Shown in pieces: positions 54,779 to 63,454 of a stretch of DNA of 64,000 bases. The notes below the pieces were generated by a model. It was given only the letters and a program-made list of their open reading frames with translations. It had not been told where the DNA came from and did not search any database. The position numbers and the translations under genes were made by a program. The DNA is from Methylosinus sp. C49. GTDB taxonomy: Bacteria; Pseudomonadota; Alphaproteobacteria; Rhizobiales; Beijerinckiaceae. Position 1 is the first letter of the stretch, and every line of letters begins with the position of its first letter. The stretch is taken from contig NZ_AP022332.1 of the NCBI RefSeq assembly GCF_009936375.1, positions 3,854,176-3,918,175 of the forward strand, in the 5' to 3' direction.

Positions 54779-55792
54779 TCAGACGGCGCTCCATCGTAGA
54801 AGATACGTAGTCGGAGACGAGCGTCGAGAATCCAAATCTCGGTATGCCGAACAAATATCCAAACCTTCATAGGTACCCGACACAAGTAGCGAAGATCTCA
54901 AGCGACCGCTCGAGATTTGTCTCGCCAAATAGTCGAGATTGGATCTTACATTGAACCGACTGAAGCCTCGACTGTCGGGATGCTCAGGAGATAGGCCAAC
55001 AGCCTCGATGCGAAGCTGCTTCATGTAAAAGTGCTGACTAGCCAACGGATTGATGGTGGGTGCAGGCTCTCCGCGGCCCGGAAATCCCAAGACGGCGATA
55101 ATCCCCATTTTTCCAGCCGCCGCTAGCGCTGTCTCCCAATCACTCCATCCGTTGGTGGTCGAAACGACCAAATCCGCCAGATCTGACCCCAGCGCCTCGA
55201 TCATTGCGGCGCGCTCATGTCGAGCAAAGACCGCCTCCGCCCCGAATTCTCGGGCGATCGCTGCCGGTCCACCTTGATCAGACAGAGCGTAGACCTGCGC
55301 TCCCGCCACCGAAGCCATCGCGACCGTAGTCAAGCCCAAAGGGCCAAGTCCGATGACCAAGACACGACTTCCGGCCCGCGCATTCCCTCTCAGCACCGCA
55401 TTGTAGCCCAAGTGGAACAAATACGCACAAACAATGTCATCCGCCGACGCCGATGCGGGCAACCGATAGAGAACCTCGTCTTCCGCGACAACAAAGGCGC
55501 TGCGATGCGAGGTGAATGTGAGCACGCGGTCGCCGGTTCTGAAACGGGTCACGTGGTTTCCCGTATCGAGCACTCGAGCGACATTGCAGTAACCGACCAA
55601 ACGCGGATAGTTTGGCCCCGAGCGCAGCGGGGGCAGCCCTTTATACGCAGCGAGTTCGGTGCCTGGGGAGATTGCGGAAACAATCGTTTGACAAAGCAGA
55701 TCCTTGTCGTCTGGCGCTCTCAAGGCTTCGGTCCGTATTTCCAGTTCGCCGGGAGCGTTGACCCAAACCACCGAGGCTTCAGCGGGCGTCAT
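54779..55792 (-). CDS. Zinc-type medium-chain dehydrogenase
   Basis: A 337-residue MDR-superfamily enzyme starting at ATG 55792 after GAGGG. SAISPGTELAAYKG at the N-terminus, the nucleotide-binding VLVIGLGPLGLTTVAMA and the GIIAVLGFPGRG strand mark the fold. The usual catalytic-zinc Cys-x-x-Gly-Thr-Asp and the four structural Cys are absent, as in the subgroup found beside Gfo/Idh oxidoreductases in polysaccharide and sialic acid-type loci (bi-domain oxidoreductase pairs). It likely oxidises or reduces a sugar intermediate with its neighbour. Confidence 0.8.
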   Translation of the reverse strand: MTPAEASVVWVNAPGELEIRTEALRAPDDKDLLCQTIVSAISPGTELAAYKGLPPLRSGPNYPRLVGYCNVARVLDTGNHVTRFRTGDRVLTFTSHRSAFVVAEDEVLYRLPASASADDIVCAYLFHLGYNAVLRGNARAGSRVLVIGLGPLGLTTVAMASVAGAQVYALSDQGGPAAIAREFGAEAVFARHERAAMIEALGSDLADLVVSTTNGWSDWETALAAAGKMGIIAVLGFPGRGEPAPTINPLASQHFYMKQLRIEAVGLSPEHPDSRGFSRFNVRSNLDYLARQISSGRLRSSLLVSGTYEGLDICSAYRDLDSRRSSPTTYLLRWSAV

Positions 55793-55877
55793 GTCGGATT
55801 TCCCTCGCCGATTGCAATACACTCATATCGCTCACGATTGTTCAATTCTGTCGGCGCGTGAAGATCGACACATCGCC

Positions 55878-57071
55878 TCAGGGTTTTTCCAAACAAATGT
55901 CTTCGATATCATGTTGAAGCGAGATTCCTGGGCCTCGGTAGGCGCCGCCATCGACAATGACGTCAGGCGCCTCTGTCGCCAGGAATTCGAGCAGAGATGC
56001 CTTATCCAGAGTCACATTAGCAGAATCAAACATTTCTGAAATTAAGTAGTCTGGCAGAAGCTGTAACGACGTCTTGAATAGAAATATCTTCTTACCAAAG
56101 ATATGAGCGACGAATAGGGCGGTGCTGTAGTGGCCTACTAAAACCCTGCAGGAGTTGACATGCTCACGAAAACGTCCAATTTTAATATTGGATGGAATAT
56201 GATTCGATGCCTCTTGATAAATATCAGGATGCGGGCAATATGTTACGTTAATATTGTTGTCTTGACAAAATTCGATCAGAGCTACATCTTCAACAAACTG
56301 TTCAGTATCCCAGTAGCTTTTACCCGCAACCGCACTCCCGACGATCAGCACATCTGTTCTTTTTTCTTCAGAGCGCGGGCTCCACGGCGCCTCATTCTGA
56401 TAGAAAACTTCCGACGAATTATGCCATAAAATATTGTCACGTATAATTGCCGGCTGCGGCAGTTTTGGTATCATATTAACGTAGATAATTTGCCTATCTG
56501 CCGCCATTATATGCAATAATGAATAGTAACTTGCAAAAATATCTGAGCATATTCCGTGCAAATATTCAGTAATTTGTAGGCCTTCTGTAATAGCTGCGAT
56601 TCGTAATAGCTCAATCGAGCGGCTGTTGGACGAAAACAGTTCCAGCTTCGAAATCTCATGCACGCGAAACATAGTTTGATAGACGCTTATCAAGCCGGTA
56701 GCGAGGCATCGCCCGGACAACAGCCCCGACACGAAACTCGGGAAATGTTTCAGGACCCAAATCAACGTTGCGCGACGGAGCGAAAACCGATTTCCAGCAT
56801 ATCTGTCGATCCTAACGTCCGCGAAGATGAAACGGCTCGCCGACACGTCTTCTCCTGCGAGAAAATGCCGCCGCATCGACACCGAGCGAAGGAGATCTGT
56901 GTCGGCCAATCGGCCTGAATTAAATATGGCTAGCAGATTGCCGGAGACAGATGTGTAAGCCGCGGGCTTCAGAGACACGAGCGTCGCCGCTAGGGCGCTC
57001 GTGTCGACCGACTTTCCACGTTGGATTTCCACATAGGCGTTCCAAAAATCGCGATAGACTTTAGCGCTCAT
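55878..57071 (-). CDS. Putative GT-B transferase with polysialyltransferase-like HP and S motifs
   Basis: A protein of 397 residues from ATG 57071 (414 from GTG 57122). The N-terminal half is unrecognised. The C-terminal half has VLIVGSAVAGKSYWD, then INVTYCPHPDIYQEA with the HP pair, and CRVLVGHYSTALFVAHIFGKKIFLFK with a Ser-Thr pair. The HP and S motifs in this spacing are found in bacterial sialyl- and polysialyltransferases, which use CMP-nonulosonates. Since the locus makes CMP-pseudaminic acid, this is a reasonable candidate for the enzyme that uses it. The gene is A+T-rich (especially 56000-56650) relative to its neighbours, suggesting transfer. Confidence 0.55.
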   Translation of the reverse strand: MSAKVYRDFWNAYVEIQRGKSVDTSALAATLVSLKPAAYTSVSGNLLAIFNSGRLADTDLLRSVSMRRHFLAGEDVSASRFIFADVRIDRYAGNRFSLRRATLIWVLKHFPSFVSGLLSGRCLATGLISVYQTMFRVHEISKLELFSSNSRSIELLRIAAITEGLQITEYLHGICSDIFASYYSLLHIMAADRQIIYVNMIPKLPQPAIIRDNILWHNSSEVFYQNEAPWSPRSEEKRTDVLIVGSAVAGKSYWDTEQFVEDVALIEFCQDNNINVTYCPHPDIYQEASNHIPSNIKIGRFREHVNSCRVLVGHYSTALFVAHIFGKKIFLFKTSLQLLPDYLISEMFDSANVTLDKASLLEFLATEAPDVIVDGGAYRGPGISLQHDIEDICLEKP

Positions 57072-57150
57072 CTTTTCAATTCGCTTGTCTGGCTTGCCGT
57101 CCGGCGTGCGCGCCACAACCACTTGGCAGGAAGAAAGGGGGCCGCGTCGT

Positions 57151-58503
57151 TTACCAGAAAGACAGCAGTGGAGAGGGACTGGCGGGCGCCAAACCGCTCA
57201 TCCAAAGATCGTCGATCAGGTTCAGCAGCAGATGATCGTTATATTTTCTAGCTGCGATCTGAAGACCGAACGGCGCGCCTTGTGGCGACTGGAAGGCGGG
57301 AACGCTGATGGCGGGGAGATGCGTCAAGGTCCACATCAGAGCCGGATCGAGCTCCTCGAGCACGTGACGCTTGGGGGCGGCGCCAGCCGTGGACAAGGAG
57401 ATGATCGCATCAGTATCCGACAGGAATCGATCCATCTCAGCGATCAGTCTATTCTGCATTTCGAGCGCTGCATGAAATTGACCGCCCGTGATTTGCTCAC
57501 CTCTGGCGATCATATTCCGCATAACTTCCGATATACGGCCTTGAGTTTTATACTCTTCCCTGAAGTAGTAAGATAGGCATTTATCGTAAATGACGGAATG
57601 AACCTGATGAGCCTGCTCCATTTCGGCAGGAAGCTCCCGTTCGAAGATATGCACTCCGTGCTGGTCCAACTTCGTGGCGAAGCGCAGTAGAGCGTCTTTG
57701 GCGTAATCTGGGGCATGCCGCCATGTATGCGTCTTTACCAAAGCCACACGCCACGGTCGTTCCTTGGGCTTGCTTTGCCTTTTATCGTCTTTGAGCGCGG
57801 AATAGCTGAACGGGAAGTTCGGGCCGTGCACCCGGGAGGCCTCCAACACGCGCCGAAGATCAGACGGGTGCGACACGAAGAATCCGATCGTGTCGAGACT
57901 GTCCGTCGTTTTCAAGGACCCTGTCCTGGGAAGCAACCCGAAAGACGGCTTGAAACCGTAAATCCCGCAGAAACTCGCCGGACGGATGATGGAGCCGCCG
58001 GTCTGCGTGCCGAGCGCCACGGGAACCATGCCGAGGGCGACCCCTACCGCCGAGCCGCTGGACGACGTGCCCGGCGTCAGTTCGACATTGTGAGGATTGA
58101 GCGTCTCATTGAGAGCATGCACGGCGAACTCGGCGGTCACCGTCTTTCCGGCGATCAATCCGCCCGCCATCCTCAAGTAGTAAACCACTCGAGCGTCGTT
58201 CCCGGGAGTAAAGCCCCGCCAGATCTCGCTGCCCATTTCCGTCGGGAAGTCCGACGTGTTGAACACGTCCTTTATTCCTAACGGGATACCCTCCAAGCTA
58301 CGTAGGGGTTGCTTTGACGCCAGCCTCTCCTTGACGGCGTCTGCTCCTCGCCGGAGCGCCTCGGGATCGAAGCAGACCCAGGGCCGATAATCGCGATCGA
58401 ATCGTTTGACGCGGGAGATACATTCCTCCGCCACATCGATGGGATGCAACCTGCCCGTTTCCATCTGGCTATGAATTTCGGAAATCGAAAACCGCCTGAA
58501 CAT
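57151..58503 (-). CDS. Amidase-signature family hydrolase
   Basis: A 450-residue amidase with the Ser-cisSer-Lys triad: Lys78 in GIPLGIKDVF, the cis-Ser in ELTPGTSSSGSAVG (residue 147 or 148) and the nucleophile Ser171 in TQTGGSIIRPAS. ATG 58503 follows the pseA stop by four bases. Family members hydrolyse amides such as Glu-tRNA amides, indoleacetamide or malonamide. In this operon it could supply ammonia or trim an amide-linked substituent from a nonulosonate or amino acid, but this is inference. Confidence 0.85.
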   Translation of the reverse strand: MFRRFSISEIHSQMETGRLHPIDVAEECISRVKRFDRDYRPWVCFDPEALRRGADAVKERLASKQPLRSLEGIPLGIKDVFNTSDFPTEMGSEIWRGFTPGNDARVVYYLRMAGGLIAGKTVTAEFAVHALNETLNPHNVELTPGTSSSGSAVGVALGMVPVALGTQTGGSIIRPASFCGIYGFKPSFGLLPRTGSLKTTDSLDTIGFFVSHPSDLRRVLEASRVHGPNFPFSYSALKDDKRQSKPKERPWRVALVKTHTWRHAPDYAKDALLRFATKLDQHGVHIFERELPAEMEQAHQVHSVIYDKCLSYYFREEYKTQGRISEVMRNMIARGEQITGGQFHAALEMQNRLIAEMDRFLSDTDAIISLSTAGAAPKRHVLEELDPALMWTLTHLPAISVPAFQSPQGAPFGLQIAARKYNDHLLLNLIDDLWMSGLAPASPSPLLSFW

Positions 58504-58507
58504 GCGT

Positions 58508-59710
58508 CTAGGCCTCTTCACGTGGGTCTTGACGGTAACGGTGCTTAGCGATCAGTTGCTCGAAGAATGGCACAGTCACTTCCCGGTTCTGGCGCTGCTT
58601 GGGGCGAACGGGCGGATTAATGTCGATCAGCTTGAGATGTTTGAGCTGCCGCATCGTCTCGTAAAACTCGCTCTCTGATAGATCGGTGATTTTCAAGTAA
58701 TAGTCCAAAGCGCCCGGACGCTCCGAATCGATCGCCTGGGCGATCTCGAAGCCCTCTTCGCGCGTCATGAGACCGTTGCGCACATCGACACACGCCTGGA
58801 ATGTCGCACGGCCATAACCGCGCTTGAGATAGCAGGTGAAGTCGTGAACGCCGGCCATGATGCATTCCGCGCTCTTGTAGCCTTTGTAGGCCCCCTCCAT
58901 CTCGGTTTCCTTCCAACCGTATTCCTGGCGAATAAATTCTGTCTGGCGCTCCTCGTCCCAAAATATGTAGTCGCCAAGGTGAATGCCGTGGACGCCCACC
59001 CGTTCAACGTCTTCGAGAGACGGCACGTTGAAAGGATACAGATCGCGTTCGGAAAGAGCGCCGCAGGTCATTTCCTTCGGCGATCGCTTGGCTGAAACCT
59101 TTGTAAAGTACTCGCGATCGAACTTGTGAACCGGATCTTCATATGAGGCTCTTCCAGAGGATTCCGCGACGGACTCGCCCCAGATGAGTAAAGGAATATT
59201 GAAACGAACAGCGGCCTGCAGAGGAAAGGACCCGACGCCGGCGTGGCAATGCCAGCAGGCGTCGCCGATCATTCCCAGCGACCGACGAGCGAGCCGGTTC
59301 ACCAAGCCTCGGTTCGGGGTGAACATGACGTGATCGACGTCGAACTGCTGCAGCGCGTTCTGAAGATTGTACCAGCCCGTCTCGCTGTACCAGTTGTGGC
59401 TGAACGTGACGGTCAAAGGCTTCATGCCATAAACTTTGACCAGCACGTGCAATTGGAAAACACTGTCCTTGCCGCCGCTGATCGGGACAATGCAATCGTA
59501 ATTGTTTCCAGCCTTCGCCTTCGCGTTTTCTAGCAAATTACGAAGGCGTTTTTCGCGTTCGACCCAATTGATATGGATTTTCTGTTCCGATGACTGACAG
59601 GCTTGGCAGATGCCCAGGTCGTCGAATTTTACGCCCTCTTGGGTTTCAGGCATGCAGCAACGCACGCAGTAGCGAAGGCTCTTAAACGGTGTGGAGGTCG
59701 CTGTCTGCAT
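58508..59710 (-). CDS. pseA: N-acetyl sugar amidotransferase PseA
   Basis: A 400-residue PP-loop enzyme of the PseA/WbpG family. The N-terminal zinc-binding segment is CVRCCMPETQEG ... GICQACQ. The ATP-pyrophosphatase loop is VPISGGKDSVFQLH (about residues 74-87), and a later CWHCHAGVG and HDFTCYLKRGYGRAT are typical. It converts an N-acetyl group on pseudaminic acid or its precursor to an acetamidino group, using ammonia from a glutaminase partner that is not in this window. ATG 59710 follows GAGGAG and lies 82 bases inside the upstream gene's 3' end. Confidence 0.88.
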   Translation of the reverse strand: MQTATSTPFKSLRYCVRCCMPETQEGVKFDDLGICQACQSSEQKIHINWVEREKRLRNLLENAKAKAGNNYDCIVPISGGKDSVFQLHVLVKVYGMKPLTVTFSHNWYSETGWYNLQNALQQFDVDHVMFTPNRGLVNRLARRSLGMIGDACWHCHAGVGSFPLQAAVRFNIPLLIWGESVAESSGRASYEDPVHKFDREYFTKVSAKRSPKEMTCGALSERDLYPFNVPSLEDVERVGVHGIHLGDYIFWDEERQTEFIRQEYGWKETEMEGAYKGYKSAECIMAGVHDFTCYLKRGYGRATFQACVDVRNGLMTREEGFEIAQAIDSERPGALDYYLKITDLSESEFYETMRQLKHLKLIDINPPVRPKQRQNREVTVPFFEQLIAKHRYRQDPREEA

Positions 59711-60642
59711 AGAACTTGCTCCTCGTCAGTCGCGCGGGCAAACGCCCCACGCGTGAAGTTTTGTTCCTGGGGCAGATTCCTGATTTGGATTATGCCCTGA
59801 TGAGGTAAGCGCAGCAGCGGCGCCCAAGGCGGCAGCGTGCTGAACACTCGCCGGCCTGCTGCGAGCGCCAGCGTCAGAGCAAATGATTCAACGCCGATCA
59901 CTATATCGGCATCTGAAATGGCGGCCGACAAGTCCGGCGCATGATCGAAACGAATGTATGGATGCCGGTCCGCATAGGCTTGGTACTTCTCCACAGACTC
60001 CGAGGGATGGGGCCGCAAGGCGAGGATCGAGTTGGAAGCGGGGGCGAACAGGGTGAGGCGCGACAAGGCGTAATCGAGCGCCTGGAATTCGCCGGGCGTT
60101 CCGTGGCCCCAGTCGTTGCGAACGGGTTCCAGCACGTAAAGGATTCGTTCCTTTCCGGGAGGTGGGCCGATGCGCGAGAGCTGCTCCCTGACATAGAGAT
60201 TGGGCCGCCGGAACACTTGCATTTGTGGAAACGTTCGCCGCGCAATCGCTTCCGCTTGGACGTCGGCGACCCATATTTCATCGGGCAACTGACGGAAGCC
60301 GTTCCGCTCAAATCGCGCCGCGTAGTTGGCCCAATGATCGATGACGCCAATGCTGTGGATTCCCAGGCGCGCGGCCTCGATACGGGCGAGATGCTCGATA
60401 TCGCTAGCCCAGCCCGTGCCGCTCAACAGCGCGGCGGCGCCGAGCAAAGCAGTCGGCATATCGTCCTGCAAAGGCCGTTCTGGGAAGTAGTTCGCCCACA
60501 GCCTGCTGGCGGGGCCGAACATGCAAGCGCGCAGCTCTCCACGCCAGTCCTTTATCCAGGGCAAGATCAGATTGGCCGCGCCGGCGTCGTGGCACACCAC
60601 GGCGAGCGGAGATGGAAGGTCAGATGTCTTTGAAGCGGCCAT
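59629..60642 (-). CDS. Putative GT-B-like transferase (HP motif) in the pse locus
   Basis: A 337-residue protein. It begins with LAVVCHDAGAANLILPWIKD, a start often met in proteins of nonulosonate loci. The C-terminal half has ILALRPHPSESVEKYQ and ADIVIGVESFALTLALAAGRRVFSTLPPW, giving an HP motif and a downstream Ser that resemble sialyltransferase-type GT-B folds. It overlaps the GNAT gene start-to-end by 23 bases and pseA by 82. It may transfer a nonulosonate or act on a precursor. The family is not one I can name with certainty. Confidence 0.6.
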   Translation of the reverse strand: MAASKTSDLPSPLAVVCHDAGAANLILPWIKDWRGELRACMFGPASRLWANYFPERPLQDDMPTALLGAAALLSGTGWASDIEHLARIEAARLGIHSIGVIDHWANYAARFERNGFRQLPDEIWVADVQAEAIARRTFPQMQVFRRPNLYVREQLSRIGPPPGKERILYVLEPVRNDWGHGTPGEFQALDYALSRLTLFAPASNSILALRPHPSESVEKYQAYADRHPYIRFDHAPDLSAAISDADIVIGVESFALTLALAAGRRVFSTLPPWAPLLRLPHQGIIQIRNLPQEQNFTRGAFARATDEEQVLCRQRPPHRLRAFATACVAACLKPKRA

Positions 60643-61186
60643 AGTAGACGATATCCGCAGCCTGCCCGTCGACCAGTTCCTGCGCCCGGCGGATCGCCTC
60701 CAGACGCAGACCGGCGCGCTCCATGATCCGGATCATGCCGATGTTGCATGCGAGCGCGCCGGCCGTGACCTTGCGGATGTCCGATCGGGCCAGCAACCAG
60801 TTCAGAACCAGCGAGAACGCCTCCAGCCCGAACCCCTTGCCCCAAGCTTCGCGTGCGCCCAGCATCACGCCGATGTCGGCGGTCTGGTGATGTTCGTTAC
60901 AATACGCTGTCATTGTGCCGATCATGCGCCCGCTATCTCGTAGGACAATGGCCAGGAAGTAGTTGCTCGAGCCTTCGAAGCTCGACAGATAGATTTGGCA
61001 GCTTTCCTCGTCGTGCCGACGAAACCTTTGATTGCTGAACCGAACTACCTCAGGGTCATTCAGCCAGCCTACATAGGTCGGCTGAATATCGTCGACCGTG
61101 AAGCTCCGCACGAGCAACCGAGGCCCCTCTAGACGCAAGGGAGAATCGCCGTTGGCCGCGACCGCTTGTCCGACTTCGTGGCTCAC
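60620..61186 (-). CDS. GNAT-family N-acetyltransferase (RimJ/PseH-like)
   Basis: A 188-residue GNAT protein from GTG 61186, preceded by GAGG. LLVRSFTVDDIQPTYVGWLNDPEV is the N-terminal strand and helix, DIGVMLGAREAWGKGFGLEAFSL carries the acetyl-CoA loop, and GALACNIGMIRIMERAGLRLE is the C-terminal motif B. The fused GNAT domain behind pseG already provides the PseH step, so this copy probably acetylates another amino group on the nonulosonate or another sugar. It begins the minus-strand arm; IS3 sequence lies just upstream. Confidence 0.82.
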   Translation of the reverse strand: MSHEVGQAVAANGDSPLRLEGPRLLVRSFTVDDIQPTYVGWLNDPEVVRFSNQRFRRHDEESCQIYLSSFEGSSNYFLAIVLRDSGRMIGTMTAYCNEHHQTADIGVMLGAREAWGKGFGLEAFSLVLNWLLARSDIRKVTAGALACNIGMIRIMERAGLRLEAIRRAQELVDGQAADIVYYGRFKDI

Positions 61187-61272
61187 CTCATTACCTCGAG
61201 CTGCGACCACACCTTCCCGAACGCCTCGATCATCAGTTATACGTCCTCGGTTGGATAGTCGTGCATGAGCAT

Positions 61273-62042
61273 GTCGGGACGCGGTCCTTCGCAAGGAGAT
61301 ACGGCGCGTCTTCGACGAGAACTTCCAGCTCTACGGCCTTCGCAAGGTGTGGAGGCAGTTGGACCGGGAGGGCGAAAAGGTCGCGCGCTGCACCGTGGCG
61401 CGGCTTATGCGGAGCATGGGTTTGCAAGGGATCGTGCGCGGCCGGCCGGTCAAAACGACGGTCAGCGACCGCAAGGCTCCATGCCCGCTCGACAAGGTGA
61501 ACCGGCAATTTCGGGCGGTGCGGCCGAATGCGCTGTGGCTGTCCGACTTCACTTATGTCTCGACTTGGCGAGGCTTCGTCTATGTGGCTTTCGTGATCGA
61601 CGCCTTCGCTCGGCGGATCGTCGGCTGGCGCGCCTCGCGCACGGCTCATGCGGGCTTCGTGTTCGACGCGCTCGCGCAGGCGCTGCATGATCGTCGGCCG
61701 GTTCACGGCGGCGGCCTCGCCCATCATAGCGACCGCGGCGTTCAATATGTCTCTATAAAATACACGGAGCGCCTCGCCGAGGCCGGCGTCGAGCCATCGG
61801 TCGGCAGCGTCGGAGACAGCTACGACAATGCGCTCGCCGAGACGATCAACGGACTCTACAAGGCCGAGCTGATCTGGCGAAAGGGGCCGTGGCGGAGCTT
61901 CGAGGCGGTCGAGTTCGCCACCCTCGAATGGGTCGACTGGTTCAACAATCGCAGACTGCTGGAGCCGATCGGAAACATTCCGCCGGCAGAAGCCGAAGCG
62001 CGCTATTATGCGCAACTCGAGGAGCCCGCCATCGCGGCGTGA
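61273..62042 (+). pseudogene. 5'-truncated IS3-family transposase (orfB)
   Basis: The frame begins abruptly at about 61273 (DAVLRKEIRRVFDENFQLYG) with a TGA just before, so the start of orfB and all of orfA are lost. The rest is intact: LWLSDFTYVSTWRGFVYVAF and HHSDRGVQYVS carry two catalytic Asp, and GDSYDNALAETINGLYKAE the Glu. The product could only start at an internal ATG (61347). The right end shows the usual post-stop sequence to about 62070 before decaying. It lies next to the start of the minus-strand polysaccharide arm. Confidence 0.85.
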
Positions 62043-62099
62043 CTCAGACGAAATGGCCTCCGGCAATCCCCCCAGCATCGGCCGCCACTGCAGTCGATT

Positions 62100-62282
62100 T
62101 TACAGTTCGCGCAGCTCCTCGGTCTCGAACGCTGCAGCGGCCAGTGCAAGCGCAATCATGACAGGCAGAAAGACGAGGAGAAAGACCGTGTAGGCGAGGC
62201 ATTGCCCGGTTGCTCGGACAGCCGAAAGACGACGTCTCGTTATAGAGAGATCTTTCCAGGAGATTTTCTCATCATTCGGCAT
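62100..62282 (-). CDS. Possible small membrane protein
   Basis: A 60-codon frame with a polar start (MPNDEKISWKDLS) and one strong hydrophobic helix (AYTVFLLVFLPVMIALALAAAAF). It could be a real small membrane protein or a fragment truncated by the IS3 element next to it. No family recognised. Confidence 0.25.
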   Translation of the reverse strand: MPNDEKISWKDLSITRRRLSAVRATGQCLAYTVFLLVFLPVMIALALAAAAFETEELREL

Positions 62283-62343
62283 GGGCGTCTGGGATCTTTG
62301 GTTCTCGGATCGCCGGGGAGTTCAGAGTCAACCAAATGCTACC

Positions 62344-62375
62344 GCACTTTGGGTGAAACGATTCACCCAAAGTGC
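62344..62375. repeat. Perfect 14-bp hairpin with 4-base loop
   Basis: GCACTTTGGGTGAA (62344-62357) pairs perfectly with TTCACCCAAAGTGC (62362-62375) around ACGA. No T-run follows on either strand. It lies in a gene-poor stretch between two IS3 remnants and could be an IS end, a REP-like repeat or a terminator. Confidence 0.6.
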
Positions 62376-62572
62376 TGTCATTCGCAGTTCCACCAAATGA
62401 CGAGCCTCCCGAAAACCTATCCGTCTTTTTGGTGGAATTCTTTCCGCAGCATTACCTAATACCAATCATCTGAGAGGCCAAAGAGCGCCTGCCTCAGAAA
62501 TTCGGACAGCAGCTCGAGTGGATTTTCTGCCTGACAGTGGCGAGGATTCTCGCTGCGAATCAGGGGCATTCG

Positions 62573-62690
62573 ATGACGAAGAAGAGCCGCCGGACGCAGT
62601 CCCCGGCGTTTAAAGCGAAGGTGGCTTTGGCCGCGATCAAGGGCGAGAAGACGCTCAGCGAACTCGCGCAGCAGTTCGACGTTCAGCCGG
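62573..62690 (+). pseudogene. IS3-family orfA fragment
   Basis: The first ~40 codons, [19 protein letters not shown] then [18 protein letters not shown], are the helix-turn-helix start of an IS3-group OrfA. After about 62690 the resemblance ends and the frame runs into unrelated sequence. It belongs to a different IS3 subgroup from the remnants at 46590 and 61273. Confidence 0.65.
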
Positions 62691-62699
62691 TCGCGCATC

Positions 62700-63155
62700 A
62701 CGTATTGAAACGCGCCGCTCTCGTGGTTGTGCAGCACTGGATCGTTCGATCAAAAGAGCTGCGTCATCTGGTCCGATGCCTCGGGGAGTTTGGCTCCTTC
62801 CAGCGACCCTGAAGCGAGACCAGCCGCCCTTTGAACCAGGACGGGCCGACGCATGGCGCGCTTCGTTCGTTCAGCGAGTTGACCGAGCCGGAGAGACCGC
62901 TCGTCAGGAGACAGGCGAAAGCGTGACCCGTCAAAGGGCGGAGCGGAGCGCAAATGGCGTCTCCCCACGGCCGGCGTCCATCCACGCGCGCGAATGCGGC
63001 TATATCAGGCCCCCGCCGGTGGCTCCAAAGGTCTCCATCGCGGCGGTCGGTGGGCGCCGAGACTGCTGTGAGGACAGCCGCGCAATCCGATACGATAAAC
63101 AATGCGCCTTCGAGCGAGCTGAATTTTGACTGCGACGGATGAGGAAAGAACTCCG
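62700..63155. other. 456-base gene-poor region
   Basis: Nothing convincing is encoded between the orfA scrap and the DUF2164 gene. Open frames on both strands are arginine-rich shadows. Traces of further mobile-element sequence are likely but not identifiable by eye. Confidence 0.4.
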
Positions 63156-63416
63156 ATGGCGATCGAGATACCAAAGGATTCTGCCAAGGAAGCGGTCTTG
63201 TCGCTTCAACGCTACTTCAAAGAGAACATGGACAATGAGATCGGCAATCTCGTAGCCGAAGGCCTGCTCCAATTCTTCGTGGAAGAGATCGGGCCGATCA
63301 TCTACAACAAGGCGGTCGAGGATGTGCAACAAAGGCTACAAGCCCGCATAGCGGAACTGGATGTCGAGGTTCACGAGGAGGCGTTCGGCTATTGGCGGAA
63401 GCGCCGGCGGCGCTGA
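63156..63416 (+). CDS. DUF2164 family protein
   Basis: An 86-residue protein from ATG 63156, with GAGGAAAG upstream; a start at 63126 would add ten residues not usual in the family. IEIPKDSAKEAVLSLQRYF, then FFVEEIGPIIYNKAVEDVQ and the FGYW near the end are the DUF2164 pattern. It is a short, helical, probably cytoplasmic protein of unknown function. Confidence 0.8.
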   Translation: MAIEIPKDSAKEAVLSLQRYFKENMDNEIGNLVAEGLLQFFVEEIGPIIYNKAVEDVQQRLQARIAELDVEVHEEAFGYWRKRRRR

Positions 63417-63454
63417 TCGTCCGCGAACGCTTCCGAACGACGGTCGCTCATTGC

